64,000 nt of DNA from Rubellicoccus peritrichatus. Its GTDB lineage: Bacteria > Verrucomicrobiota > Verrucomicrobiia > Opitutales > Cerasicoccaceae. Position 1 is the first letter of the stretch. Each line of letters opens with the position of its first letter. The notes under the pieces were generated by a model. That model worked only from the letters and a program-made list of their open reading frames with translations. It ran no database searches and was not told the DNA's origin. A program made the translations under genes and the position numbers. The stretch spans positions 558,001-622,000 of the forward strand of contig NZ_CP136920.1 in NCBI RefSeq assembly GCF_033100135.1, read 5' to 3'. Of the stretch, positions 17,874-26,551 are shown piece after piece.

Positions 17874-17949
17874 GGTAGCGTCCGGCGTCCTCGCCGGACA
17901 CATCCTCAGAAAGAAAACGTAATGTCCGGCGAGGACGCCGGACGCTACC
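17874..17949. repeat. REPIN-like double palindrome between convergent genes
   Basis: Two 26-bp arms (17874-17899 and 17924-17949) are perfect inverted copies. Each arm is itself a hairpin (GTCCGGCG, 4-base loop, CGCCGGAC). The arms are separated by a 24-bp AT-richer spacer. This nested layout is that of a REP doublet. It may also terminate transcription from lpxI and nhaC. Confidence 0.85.
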
Positions 17950-17958
17950 TGATCCACC

Positions 17959-19551
17959 TCATCGCTCTCGTCCCCAATGAGCAATCAGGCCAAGGACACA
18001 AACGCCAACGACAAGTGAAGCCCATGGCGACAACCCCAGTCCAACGGGAACAAAACCAATCACGATAGCTGCAGTTGCCGCAATAAGGGCAAAGGGCATC
18101 TGAGTCGCAACGTGATCCGTCGCCTCAACTCCTGTTGATATCGAACTGACCAAAGTCGTATCGCTAATTGGTGAACAGTGATCTCCAAAAACGGCCCCAC
18201 TGAAAACCGCCGCTACGACGGCTGGCATCATCGCTCCAGGCATACCTGCCGTGAGTTCGAAGACGACTGGAATCGCAAGCGGCATAAGAATGCCCATCGT
18301 CCCCCATGAGGTTCCCGTTGAAAATGAAATGGCGGCTCCAGCCAGAAAAACCGTTAGCGGAATCAACCAAACCGGCAAGTCACCACTCAAGAGTTTGGAA
18401 ATAACTTCAGCGGTACCGAGTGGTTTCATCACACCGCCCAGAATCCATGCTCCGATCAATACCATAACCGGTACCAGCAAGGCAGAGCTGCCCTGGGCAA
18501 ATGTACGTAGTCGTTCAGTCGAACCAATAGTCCTCGGAAAAAGCAAAAATGCAGTAACTGAAGCAATGATACTGGATACGACAAGAACTGAAGCTGCATC
18601 AGCTTGACCAAAGGCTTCCGACAGTCCTTTAAAAGTAATTGGAAATATTTTTTCCGAACCACTCACATAAAGGCCAATCAGTAAACTCAGAATGAGCAAC
18701 ATCAATGGAACAATCGCAAACCAGGGTCGGCCACTTCCTTGCTCAATGGCAAAATCATGGTTCGCTCCAACAGACTTACGTGCTTCACGTTCGTAGCGAC
18801 GCATAAGGCCGGGATTAAAAACCTTCCAGATCGAAAAGACCAGAAGCAGCAATGTAAACCAGCAGTAGAAGTTATAAGGAATCGATAAAACAAAAAGCCG
18901 GTAAGCATCAACCGGCTGTCCAACTTGATCATACCCCTCACGAATCATGGCCAGTTGGTACGCAATCCAAGTGGAGACAACAGCCACACAGGAAACAGCT
19001 GAACTGGTAGAATCAACAATGTAGGCCAGTTTAACTCTGGAGAGGCCGGAACGCTCTGCCAGGTTTTTCATTAGCCGACCGACCAGCATACTGTTGGCCA
19101 AACCATCAAAGAAGCAGATCAAACCAATCCCAAACGCACTCCACTGTATTTTGTCTGAAGGGTGCCCGTTCTTCTTTTTCATAAACCAGGCAAGGATTGC
19201 ATGCAAACCGCCACTGCGTTCAATCAGTGCAGCCATTCCACCTAGGATCAAAGTGAAAGCTAATGCTCCCAGCTTCCAGGAACTACTCCAGATAGGGATA
19301 AACAAATCGTTGAGTAAATAGGCCAACGCATCAATCGGGTTCCCGTTCGTAAGAATGATGCAACCAGCCAACCCACCAAGGACAAGCGCAAGCAGCACAC
19401 GCCTCAATAATACGACAAGCCCCAAGGCCACAATACTCGGCCACAACGCTTTGACCATGGATTCGGAAAAAGCCCAATACCAACTCAGCGCAAAAAGAAC
19501 GACAGCAAGTCCGATGCGCCAAAGGATTAGTGATTGGAACTTAGAAGCCAT
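17959..19551 (-). CDS. nhaC: NhaC-family Na+/H+ antiporter
   Basis: 530 residues, rich in membrane segments. Family marks include SAFGIGLICFFDGLANSMLVGRLMK, LAYIVDSTSSAVSCVAVVSTWIAYQL, AGAAISFSTGTSWGTMGILMPLAIPV and AAVFSGAVFGDHCSPISDTTLVSSISTGVEATDHV; the last two are the paired signature stretches of the IT (NhaC) superfamily. It exports Na+ in exchange for H+, which fits a marine or saline habitat. The SMUG1-type gene ends 3 bp upstream, so the two form an operon of functionally unrelated genes. Confidence 0.92.
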   Translation of the reverse strand: MASKFQSLILWRIGLAVVLFALSWYWAFSESMVKALWPSIVALGLVVLLRRVLLALVLGGLAGCIILTNGNPIDALAYLLNDLFIPIWSSSWKLGALAFTLILGGMAALIERSGGLHAILAWFMKKKNGHPSDKIQWSAFGIGLICFFDGLANSMLVGRLMKNLAERSGLSRVKLAYIVDSTSSAVSCVAVVSTWIAYQLAMIREGYDQVGQPVDAYRLFVLSIPYNFYCWFTLLLLVFSIWKVFNPGLMRRYEREARKSVGANHDFAIEQGSGRPWFAIVPLMLLILSLLIGLYVSGSEKIFPITFKGLSEAFGQADAASVLVVSSIIASVTAFLLFPRTIGSTERLRTFAQGSSALLVPVMVLIGAWILGGVMKPLGTAEVISKLLSGDLPVWLIPLTVFLAGAAISFSTGTSWGTMGILMPLAIPVVFELTAGMPGAMMPAVVAAVFSGAVFGDHCSPISDTTLVSSISTGVEATDHVATQMPFALIAATAAIVIGFVPVGLGLSPWASLVVGVCVLGLIAHWGRER

Positions 19552-19554
19552 AAT

Positions 19555-20292
19555 TCATTCTTTCCAAATCCCCGCTCCACGCAGTTGCTTTAGCGCCTGA
19601 GGAGCCCAGCCGCGATTGGCAATCGGACTGGCCGGGCTTGGATGTAAAACGGTCGAGATATGAACATCCAGCCCCTTCAAGGCACGCGCTGCCTGAGTTT
19701 CGGCAAATTTGCCAACTCCAACCAACCACTCGGGCTCCAGTGCCTTGACTACTTCCACCAGATGCTGGTCACATGCCTGATACAAAGCCTCGGTCTTTGC
19801 TGCAGGCAACTTATCAGGCGTCAGGTTTCGACAACGATTGGCGGAGCCATCGAGAAAGAGCAACGGGCAGTAGTTCATGACCAGATGATCGCAAAAGAAA
19901 CGCTCCGGCTTTTTAAACTCCTCTGCGAACATTCCCCAGAGGCGCTTGCCACTGACTTCGGCCCGCGTGCAATCAAATCCCTGAATTGGACGTGAAGGAT
20001 GTTCGACGGGTGGCTTGCCTACTGGAGCAGTAATTCCAATCCAATCACGAACGGACGCGATCTCCCCAAAAGCAATCCCCGTCTGGGCCATCCCAAATGG
20101 GCCTGGATTCATCCCAAGGAAGAGCACCTTCTTTGGCGAATTACCCCAAGTCTCAATGTATTTCTTGTAAGGCTCCCAGGCATAGACGAGCGGATTGTAG
20201 ACATGGGTCGCCTCAGGGCTGAAATCCATATGTTCGATCTCATCGCTGAGTTTTTTTCCAGCATTCAATACTCTATCTGCAATTGTCGGCAT
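19555..20292 (-). CDS. SMUG1-type single-strand-selective uracil-DNA glycosylase
   Basis: 245 residues from the ATG at 20292 (MPTIADRVLNAG). An in-frame ATG at 20391 would add 33 residues unlike the family. The active site FLGMNPGPFGMAQTGIAFGEI has the catalytic Asn of SMUG1-type enzymes. HPSPASPIANRGW near the C terminus is the DNA-intercalating HPSP..A..GW motif. WLVGVGKFAE is the core strand before it. The enzyme removes uracil and oxidised pyrimidines from DNA. SMUG1 is common in Planctomycetes and Verrucomicrobiota and otherwise rare in bacteria (general knowledge). Confidence 0.88.
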   Translation of the reverse strand: MPTIADRVLNAGKKLSDEIEHMDFSPEATHVYNPLVYAWEPYKKYIETWGNSPKKVLFLGMNPGPFGMAQTGIAFGEIASVRDWIGITAPVGKPPVEHPSRPIQGFDCTRAEVSGKRLWGMFAEEFKKPERFFCDHLVMNYCPLLFLDGSANRCRNLTPDKLPAAKTEALYQACDQHLVEVVKALEPEWLVGVGKFAETQAARALKGLDVHISTVLHPSPASPIANRGWAPQALKQLRGAGIWKE

Positions 20293-20426
20293 AATATCAC
20301 TAAGATGGGTGAATGAAGCAGAGCAGGAGCTAAGTTCGTTTGCAGGAAGATGCCAAACGAAATCGCGAAAGTGCTCTTTTAGTAGTTGCATTTAGTATTT
20401 TTTCTGCGATCTAGAAATCAACTAAG

Positions 20427-20440
20427 TCATAACGCTATGA
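20427..20440. promoter_or_regulatory. Imperfect copy of the TCATAACGTTATGA palindrome
   Basis: TCATAACGCTATGA differs in one base from the palindrome found three times at 36.6-44.1 kb. It overlaps the ATG of the sugar isomerase gene at 20437. It may be an operator or chance. Confidence 0.3.
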
Positions 20441-21327
20441 AAGACACTATCAGTATTGGAACTTTGGCGGGACAAGGCCCCCGCACTGCAGATTATATCA
20501 AAGAGATTCTGCCACACGGCTTTGAGTCTTTTCAGATCAACTTCTGGATGAATCTCGGTGGCACCGACCTGAAAAAGCTATCGGGTGAGGTCAAAGAAGT
20601 CATCGCTGACAAAGCGGTTGTTTCCAGTCTGGGTATATTTGGTAATCCACTCGCTGATTCCAAAGAAGGCCAGGATGCCCGCGATGGTTGGGTTGCCTGT
20701 ATCGACCACGCTGCCGACTTTGGCACCGACCTCGTCTGCGGATTCGCGGGGCGCGTCATTGACAAGCCGGTTCCTGAGTCCATGGAGCGCTACAAGGAAG
20801 TCTTCGGCGATCTGGCCAAGCGTGCTGCTGACAAGGGCATACGGCTTGCCTTTGAAAATTGCCCAATGGGTGGTGACTGGAATCGCGGCGACTGGAATAT
20901 CGCTTTCAATCCGGCAGCATGGGATCTGATGTTTGACGCACTCCCCAATGACAACATCGGGCTCGAGTGGGAACCATGCCACCAGATGTGCCAGCTGATT
21001 GATCCGATGCCACAGCTTCGTAAGTACGCTGAGAAGATTTTCCACATCCATGGCAAGGATGCCACTGTCAGGAATCATCTGGTTAGTGAAAAAGGAATCT
21101 ATTCACCCGATCATTTTGCCTTTCATCGTCATCCTGGATTTGGTGACAGTAACTGGACGGATATCATCAGCGAACTCCGGGCCATTGGTTTCAAGGGAGC
21201 CATCGACATCGAAGGCTGGCATGATCCTGTTTACAAAGATGAGCTTGAAATGACAGGTCAGGTTCACGCCCTGCGCTACCTCAAACAGTGCCGCACCGAG
21301 CTGATTCCGGGTCCTAAAGGGTTTTAA
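20437..21327 (+). CDS. Sugar phosphate isomerase/epimerase (TIM barrel)
   Basis: 296 residues from ATG 20437. It belongs to the xylose-isomerase-like TIM barrel superfamily. AFENCPMGG (about 147) carries the first metal-ligand Glu. IGLEWEPCHQM, IFHIHGKDA and GAIDIEGWHDP hold the acidic and His ligands at the strand ends. FHRHPGFGDSNWTDIISEL is the usual GxGxxxW substrate-side segment. Members isomerise or epimerise ketoses or inositols; the substrate is unknown. It is related in kind to the isomerase at 44094, and its start overlaps a near-match of that cluster's palindrome. The gene stands alone. Confidence 0.8.
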   Translation: MKDTISIGTLAGQGPRTADYIKEILPHGFESFQINFWMNLGGTDLKKLSGEVKEVIADKAVVSSLGIFGNPLADSKEGQDARDGWVACIDHAADFGTDLVCGFAGRVIDKPVPESMERYKEVFGDLAKRAADKGIRLAFENCPMGGDWNRGDWNIAFNPAAWDLMFDALPNDNIGLEWEPCHQMCQLIDPMPQLRKYAEKIFHIHGKDATVRNHLVSEKGIYSPDHFAFHRHPGFGDSNWTDIISELRAIGFKGAIDIEGWHDPVYKDELEMTGQVHALRYLKQCRTELIPGPKGF

Positions 21328-21331
21328 ACGA

Positions 21332-21395
21332 AGCGGGGGCATTCCTGCCTCCATAAGTCATCTTAGGATCCGACGGGGGCAGGAATGCCCCCGCT
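21332..21395. repeat. Palindromic repeat, family B, copy 1
   Basis: Arms 21332-21349 and 21378-21395 are perfect 18-bp inverted copies (AGCGGGGGCATTCCTGCC). A second copy lies at 60590-60662 in opposite orientation and shares about 33 bases including GATCCTAAG of the spacer. It sits between the convergent isomerase and thiE genes. Confidence 0.85.
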
Positions 21396-21423
21396 CCTTT
21401 ATAGATTAGATGGTGACGACTCT

Positions 21424-22041
21424 CTAAACATATTCGCCTACCGCCGCTGCCGTATCATCTGCACATAAAACGTCAGAGACGGCCACAAGACCTTTGGCAC
21501 CTGCTGCTTTGACCTGATTGCAATTGGATCGGCTAATCCCGCCAATGCAATACCATGGAAGCGGCGGATTCAATGAAGCCACATGTTTCACCAACTCCAG
21601 ACCAACCGGGATGTAATCGGGCTTGGTTTGAGTGGCAAACACAGGCCCAACCGCAAAGTAGTCAAGCAAGTGCGCGCGATCCAATGCACCAGCAGCTTGA
21701 TCCGGCGAATGCGTTGAAAGGCCAAGGTATCGATTCGCTCCAAGTGCCTCCCTCGCCTCTTCAATTGGAATATCATCCTGCCCGACATGAAGACCGACAA
21801 TGGGAAATTCCAATGCCAACTCCAGGTCATCATTTAAGATCAAAGGCACCGCGCCACTCTCAAACAGAGGCAGGATTTCCTGAAGGATATCACGGCGTTC
21901 ATCACGGGATTGCTTTTTGGCACGCAGCTGGACGACACCAGCGCCACCAGCGATGAGTGCCTTGCACTTTTCCAGGCAATGCTCACGAAGAACATATCCA
22001 GTGTCCAGAATTCCGTAAAAACTAGCCTGAGGAAAACTCAC
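21424..22041 (-). CDS. thiE: Thiamine-phosphate synthase
   Basis: 205 residues. ThiE joins HMP-PP and thiazole phosphate to thiamine phosphate. Family marks in order are GAGVVQLRAKKQSRD (about 33-47), PLILNDDLELAL (66-77), GLHVGQDDIP, LGLSTHS, FAVGPVFATQTKPDY (about 128-142) and CIGGISRSN (about 165). The usual TPTK after GPVF reads ATQTK. It follows the AmaP-like gene by 27 bp and seems to be the last gene of the accBC-asp23 unit. No other thiamine gene or TPP riboswitch is present. Confidence 0.9.
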   Translation of the reverse strand: MSFPQASFYGILDTGYVLREHCLEKCKALIAGGAGVVQLRAKKQSRDERRDILQEILPLFESGAVPLILNDDLELALEFPIVGLHVGQDDIPIEEAREALGANRYLGLSTHSPDQAAGALDRAHLLDYFAVGPVFATQTKPDYIPVGLELVKHVASLNPPLPWYCIGGISRSNCNQVKAAGAKGLVAVSDVLCADDTAAAVGEYV

Positions 22042-22068
22042 GTGTTTGAGAAAAGCACCGCGCGGAAC

Positions 22069-22911
22069 TCAGTCCTTTTTATCGGAATCCGAAGAAAGCA
22101 AGCCATCTTCAGAATCTTTCGTTTCATCCGAAGGATCCTTTTCGGCAACCCCATCATCGGAAGTGTCACTATCCGTTACGTCATCAATCGCATCATCCGA
22201 TACAATTTCGTCTTCGGACTTTGACTTCTTACCCCAGGCAAAAAACGAACGCTTCTTGGCTGGCGGAGTGGTATCAGAATCTTCATCGGCGGATGCATCC
22301 TCGCCACCATCAAAAGATTTGTCATCGTCAGCCTTGGAGGTCGTTGCTTCGGATTCCAAATCAGAAACCGTATCAGCTTCCTCCAGCGCATGTGTGACTT
22401 TGGGCTCACTGCTTTCGGGCTCAGTAAACACACTCACTCCGGACACAGGCTCGGATGAAGTGATCTCCAGTTCCGGATCGGATGGTGGTGCGCCAGGCCC
22501 GCCTTTCTTAAAGCCGGTGACAACAACGTTGATATCACCAAGGCGAATTCCATGAGTTTCTTCGAAAGTGCGAATCACACTTCGACGTAATTGATCACGT
22601 ATCTCGTTGAGCCGTTGTCCTTCGTAAAGCTTTACCTGGACATTCAAGTCCAGACGACCGCGCTTGGGAGTGAATTCAATCTTCGGCTTGGTCGGCGTGC
22701 CAATGCGACTGCAAGCGATGTGGACAAGATCTTTTAAAGCCTTTCGGGAGATTGAAGCGTGGCCGCTTTCATCACGAAAGACCCGAATGGATCGACCACG
22801 AAAACAAGTCGCGACAATGAACAGGATAAAAAATACACCAACACCACCAAGGCACCAGTAGAACCATGGTTCGGATACGATGTGTGAGATGTATTCGTGA
22901 TAAAAGTTCAA
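22069..22911 (-). CDS. AmaP-like membrane anchor with acidic tail
   Basis: 280 residues. Early membrane segments (FYWCLGGVGVFFILFIVATCF, about 18-38) precede a compact domain (about 45-150) with ISRKALKDLVHIACSRI and LDLNVQVKLYEGQRLNEIRDQLRRSVIRTFEETHGI. That is the Asp23-like core seen in AmaP, the membrane anchor of Asp23 in Firmicutes. From about 155 the chain is a long low-complexity Asp/Glu/Ser tail broken by a basic patch (PPAKKRSFFAWGKKSK). The Asp23-family gene lies 28 bp upstream, so the two probably make a membrane-tethered complex. Confidence 0.7.
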   Translation of the reverse strand: MNFYHEYISHIVSEPWFYWCLGGVGVFFILFIVATCFRGRSIRVFRDESGHASISRKALKDLVHIACSRIGTPTKPKIEFTPKRGRLDLNVQVKLYEGQRLNEIRDQLRRSVIRTFEETHGIRLGDINVVVTGFKKGGPGAPPSDPELEITSSEPVSGVSVFTEPESSEPKVTHALEEADTVSDLESEATTSKADDDKSFDGGEDASADEDSDTTPPAKKRSFFAWGKKSKSEDEIVSDDAIDDVTDSDTSDDGVAEKDPSDETKDSEDGLLSSDSDKKD

Positions 22912-22939
22912 ACTGACCTTTGGGTTGGATTAGGTTCGA

Positions 22940-23398
22940 TTAATCGCTGTGCGGCTGCTCCCAGGATTCTTCTTTGTCCTCATCCACCTTGTCAGCATCC
23001 ATGCGAACACCATCAATAATCACGTCCACTTTTGAGACGTCTTTCATCGTCATGCGGGAGACCTGATCGCGGACATTCTGTTGAACTTGAATAGCGGTCT
23101 TGGCCAGCTCCACGCCGAAACGCATTTCAACATGCACTTCGATGACATAGTTTTCTGCCTCGTCAATCGTGACCAGCACACCACGGCCTGGTTTCTTGCC
23201 GGAGATGTTTTCCCAAAAGCCTTCTGAACCGCCGCCTACGGAAGAGACACCATCGACTTCAAGAGAGGACATCCGAACAATACTTGCGATGACAGAATCT
23301 GCAATGCTGATGCTATCGCCACCTTCTCCCTCTTCGGTCGGTGTAGGAATGGTATGTGGATCCAACTGATCTTCGCTGACTGGTTTTTTTGTAGACAT
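22940..23398 (-). CDS. Asp23/Gls24 (YqhY-type) protein
   Basis: 152 residues from the ATG at 23398 (MSTKKPVSED); a start further upstream at 23476 lacks a sensible N terminus. The Asp23 domain is clear: ISIADSVIASIVRMSSLEVDGV, then RGVLVTIDEAENYVIEVHVEMRFGVELAKTAIQVQQNVRDQVSRMT, and VSKVDVIIDGVRMD. In B. subtilis the paralogue YqhY is encoded right after accB-accC and affects acetyl-CoA carboxylase activity. The same order is seen here, with a 192-bp gap after accC. Function in this phylum is unknown. Confidence 0.85.
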   Translation of the reverse strand: MSTKKPVSEDQLDPHTIPTPTEEGEGGDSISIADSVIASIVRMSSLEVDGVSSVGGGSEGFWENISGKKPGRGVLVTIDEAENYVIEVHVEMRFGVELAKTAIQVQQNVRDQVSRMTMKDVSKVDVIIDGVRMDADKVDEDKEESWEQPHSD

Positions 23399-23590
23399 TT
23401 TCAAGTAGGGATTAAAATAAACTGTGTAAGCTTTTAAGCAAACGCTAGCGGCTCCAATGTCACTTGAAAAGCGCAAAATCGCTACTGATTCGCCCCTCGA
23501 ATCATTTAGGAATGAGTGCTAAGCGCTTAGATCTAAAGCTAAGCCTTGGCCAGACAGGTTCCCACCCAGCACTTAGCGTTTTATCATCGC

Positions 23591-24961
23591 TCAGCTTTTG
23601 AGAAACAAGTCTTTGGGCGCGCGATCCATGAAGTCAGGAATGTAGCCAGTCGTCACAGAGCCAGCGCGGAAGACAGGGTCCTGCATGACAGCGGCACAAA
23701 ACGGGATCGAAGTCTTGATCCCACGGATCAGGTATTCACTGAGGGCGCGATACATACGGTCAATCGCCATCTCACGGGTGAAGGCATAGGTTATCAGCTT
23801 GGAGACCATACTATCGTAATATGGGGGCACCACATAACCACCGTAAATGTGTGAATCGACCCGAACCCCGTGACCACCTGGCGGGTAGTAAAGCCCGATT
23901 TCACCCGGGCAGGGGATGAAGTTGCGACTTGGATCCTCCGCATTGATACGGCATTCGATCGCGTGGCGCGTGAACTTGATATCTTTCTGATCCAATTCGG
24001 TATGCTCACCACCTGCGATCAGCAGCTGACGCTTAACCAGATCGATACCGGTGACCTCCTCCGTCACTCCATGCTCCACCTGGATGCGCGTATTCATCTC
24101 GATGAAGTAAAAATCACCATGCTTATCGACCAAAAACTCGATCGTTCCGGCACCATAGTAACCACAGGCCTCCGCAATGCGGATGGCGGCCTTACCCATC
24201 TTCTGGCGAAGGGCATCATTTACAAATGGAGATGGAGCCTCCTCAACCAGCTTCTGGTAACGACGCTGGACAGAGCAATCGCGCTCACCCAGGTGGATGA
24301 TCTTTCCGTGTTCATCGCCGAGCAACTGGATCTCGATGTGGCGCGGGTCTTCGATGAATTTCTCAACGTAAACATCACCATTGCCAAAAGCCTTCTCCGC
24401 TTCGATGCGTGCGGAGTGAAACTCACGGGCAAATGCCGGGGCATTATGGGCCAGGCGCATGCCCTTGCCACCACCACCAGCGACTGCCTTGATGATCACG
24501 GGAAAGCCGATCTTCTGGGCCAGCTTGAGCGCTTCCTTTTCATCACTGATCACGCCGTCACTTCCGGGAATGACGGGAGCTTTGGCCTTGCGGGCCACTT
24601 CCTTGGCCATCGCCTTGTCGCCCATCAGACGAATCGATTCAGAGCGTGGGCCGACGAATTTGATATTGCAGGTCTCACACTGCTCAGCGAATTCAGCGTT
24701 CTCCGAAAGAAAACCGTAGCCAGGGTGGATCGCATCAACGTCGGCGATTTCCGCAGCACTGAGGATGCGGTCTGATTTGAGATAACTCTCAGTTGAAGGA
24801 GCGGGCCCGATACAGATGGCCTCGTCGGCCAATTGCACATGCAGGCTTTGCTCATCCGGCTCAGAATAAACGGCTAGTGTTTTGATACCCAGCTCTCGGC
24901 AGGCACGGACGATGCGGAGCGCGATCTCTCCACGGTTGGCGATAAGTAACTTTTGAATCAT
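23591..24961 (-). CDS. accC: Acetyl-CoA carboxylase, biotin carboxylase subunit
   Basis: 456 residues, the standard length. It carboxylates biotin on AccB with ATP and bicarbonate, the first step of fatty acid synthesis. The N domain begins [23 protein letters not shown]. The glycine-rich ATP lid is [13 protein letters not shown] near 163-175. [67 protein letters not shown] and [12 protein letters not shown] are the catalytic segments. It lies 110 bp after accB, with a repeat in between. Confidence 0.98.
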   Translation of the reverse strand: MIQKLLIANRGEIALRIVRACRELGIKTLAVYSEPDEQSLHVQLADEAICIGPAPSTESYLKSDRILSAAEIADVDAIHPGYGFLSENAEFAEQCETCNIKFVGPRSESIRLMGDKAMAKEVARKAKAPVIPGSDGVISDEKEALKLAQKIGFPVIIKAVAGGGGKGMRLAHNAPAFAREFHSARIEAEKAFGNGDVYVEKFIEDPRHIEIQLLGDEHGKIIHLGERDCSVQRRYQKLVEEAPSPFVNDALRQKMGKAAIRIAEACGYYGAGTIEFLVDKHGDFYFIEMNTRIQVEHGVTEEVTGIDLVKRQLLIAGGEHTELDQKDIKFTRHAIECRINAEDPSRNFIPCPGEIGLYYPPGGHGVRVDSHIYGGYVVPPYYDSMVSKLITYAFTREMAIDRMYRALSEYLIRGIKTSIPFCAAVMQDPVFRAGSVTTGYIPDFMDRAPKDLFLKS

Positions 24962-24972
24962 TTGCGGAAAAA

Positions 24973-25064
24973 GGCAGAAGTTAGCAGTGAGAAGTCAGAC
25001 GGTTAAGAAAGCACACATGAGAAATAAGAATTCCTTCTGCCTCCTCACTTCTGTCTTCTTACTC
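24973..25064. repeat. Purine-rich repeat, family E, copy 1, inside accB-accC
   Basis: The segment 25034-25064, read on the minus strand, is a 31-mer starting GAGTAAGAAGACAGAAG. It matches 48197-48227 with two mismatches. A looser inverted partner (GGCAGAAG...GTGAGAAG) starts at 24973. It fills the accB-accC gap. Confidence 0.7.
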
Positions 25065-25071
25065 AAGATAA

Positions 25072-25542
25072 TCAGGCTTTCTTCACCTTGAAAAGAGGCT
25101 GGCCAAACTCAACCGCCTCACCGTTCTCAACAAGAATTTCAGCAATCGTGCCCTTTGCCTCGGCCTGAATCTCATTCATGACCTTCATAGCCTCAATGAT
25201 GCAAACAGCGGTATCTTCCTGAACCTTGCTGCCAACTTCAACAAATGGCTTACTATCAGGGCTTGGCGCACCATAAAAAGTCCCAACCATGGGGGATTTA
25301 ATGACTGCTATGCTACTATCGTCAGCGGCAGGAGCTGGAGCAGCCGGGGCTGGGGCGGCAGCAGGAGCCGGAGCTGCGGCAACAGGCGCAGCGGCAACCG
25401 GTGCGGGGGCAGCAACAACCTGAGGCGCTCCATCACCCTGGCGACAGATGCGCAATTTGAGGTCTTTTTCCTCAATTTCAAACTCCGTCAGGCTGGAGCG
25501 CTTCATCAGATCAACAATCTGTTTAATTTCCTTAAGGTCCAT
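25072..25542 (-). CDS. accB: Acetyl-CoA carboxylase, biotin carboxyl carrier protein
   Basis: 156 residues. The C-terminal biotinyl domain has the modified lysine in [12 protein letters not shown] (about 117-128) and the flanking half-motif [18 protein letters not shown]. The N-terminal part ([25 protein letters not shown]) is the usual AccB domain. The two are joined by a very Ala/Pro-rich linker (about 40-75). It heads the accB-accC unit; the divergent HAD gene begins 178 bp away. Confidence 0.97.
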   Translation of the reverse strand: MDLKEIKQIVDLMKRSSLTEFEIEEKDLKLRICRQGDGAPQVVAAPAPVAAAPVAAAPAPAAAPAPAAPAPAADDSSIAVIKSPMVGTFYGAPSPDSKPFVEVGSKVQEDTAVCIIEAMKVMNEIQAEAKGTIAEILVENGEAVEFGQPLFKVKKA

Positions 25543-25720
25543 TAGCGTAAAAGGTTATCTTTCGGATGGTTCAAATTTTCCGTCAAATTTATGCTAATGT
25601 TAAAGTTACGACACATATTTCCTGCGGCGCAATGCCTTATTCACGACAATGCGCTCGGAATTCAGTGCTTTTTGGTCACTCGCATTGCAAATCAGCCCAC
25701 AATCGCTTTGCTTTTCAACA

Positions 25721-26383
25721 ATGTTAGCCCTTGGCGACTACGAGCATATTATCTGGGACTGGAACGGGACACTGCTGAACGACTGCGAGCTTTGCGTGGA
25801 TGTCATGAACGGTATTCTCACCCGCCGGAGTATGCCACGCCTGTCGATTGACGATTACCGGGCAAACTTCAATTTCCCGGTCAGAGACTACTACGAGTGG
25901 CTTGGATTTCACGAAGATGACACCTTCGAAGACGTCAGCCACGAATTCATCGACGGGATGACGCTACGCAAGCTTGAACCACCGCTTCACCACGGCGTCG
26001 CGAAGCTGCTTCGACAGCTCCATGATCAGCTTGTGGATCAGGTTATCCTTTCCGCCCACAAGCAGGACACCCTGGAAGTCATCGTCCAGCATTATGGCAT
26101 CAGCCATTACTTTGACCACATCATTGGTCTTGATAACATTTATGCCGAAGGAAAAACCGAGAACGGGCTCGCCCATTTTGCCACCCTGCCCCACGAACCT
26201 CACGAAATCCTCCTCATTGGTGACACCCTCCACGACGCCGAAGTCGCGAAAGCGATGGAGGTCGACTGCTTGCTCGTCGCCCATGGCCATCAGTCCGAAG
26301 AGCGCCTGAAGCAGGCTGGATATCCAATCATTCACTCTTTTGACCAGATCGATATACATGGTGCGCAATCAATAACGCATTAG
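25721..26383 (+). CDS. HAD-family hydrolase, phosphoglycolate phosphatase-like
   Basis: 220 residues from the ATG at 25721; longer frames lack homology-like sequence. Motif I is IIWDWNGTLLND (about 9-20), with a nucleophile Asp. Motif II is VILSAHKQDTLE (Ser), followed by a Lys-bearing segment, and motif IV is ILLIGDTLHDAEVAKAMEV (about 169-187). A helical cap lies between I and II. Such proteins dephosphorylate small phosphate esters such as phosphoglycolate; the substrate here is open. WDWNGT instead of FDLDGT is a known variant. The gene is single and diverges from accB. Confidence 0.82.
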   Translation: MLALGDYEHIIWDWNGTLLNDCELCVDVMNGILTRRSMPRLSIDDYRANFNFPVRDYYEWLGFHEDDTFEDVSHEFIDGMTLRKLEPPLHHGVAKLLRQLHDQLVDQVILSAHKQDTLEVIVQHYGISHYFDHIIGLDNIYAEGKTENGLAHFATLPHEPHEILLIGDTLHDAEVAKAMEVDCLLVAHGHQSEERLKQAGYPIIHSFDQIDIHGAQSITH

Positions 26384-26481
26384 CAGAAGCTGCCCAGATG
26401 CAGGCAGGAGCTGCTGAAACATCAATGATGGTTAGGATGAATCTGGAAATTGGAAAGCCAATAACACCAAAGGAGGACAGA

Positions 26482-26542
26482 CTTCGCGCAGAGACACACT
26501 TATCTTATAGCTCTGGATCTCCGCGCCTCTGCACGAGATAGA
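26482..26542. repeat. Degenerate palindromic repeat, family D type, copy 1
   Basis: ACTTCGCGCAGAGACAC and a partner with CCGCGCCTCTGCACGAGAT resemble worn inverted halves of the cgcaaagacgc...gcgtctctgcg element. It lies between the convergent HAD and EEP genes. Confidence 0.5.
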
Positions 26543-26551
26543 AACTCTGCG

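Noticed and set aside
20427-20440. Palindrome at the isomerase start as a firm member of the 36-44 kb regulon
   Set aside because: It has a mismatch and overlaps the ATG. One near-match of 14 bases in 64 kb is weak evidence, so it is kept at low confidence only.
21424-22068. TPP riboswitch in front of thiE
   Set aside because: Only 27 bp separate thiE from the upstream gene, too short for a THI element, and none of its conserved parts are present.
23870-24775. Open frame of 301 codons on the plus strand
   Set aside because: It lies wholly inside accC on the other strand, whose protein is full length with all motifs. The shadow frame has no recognisable domain.
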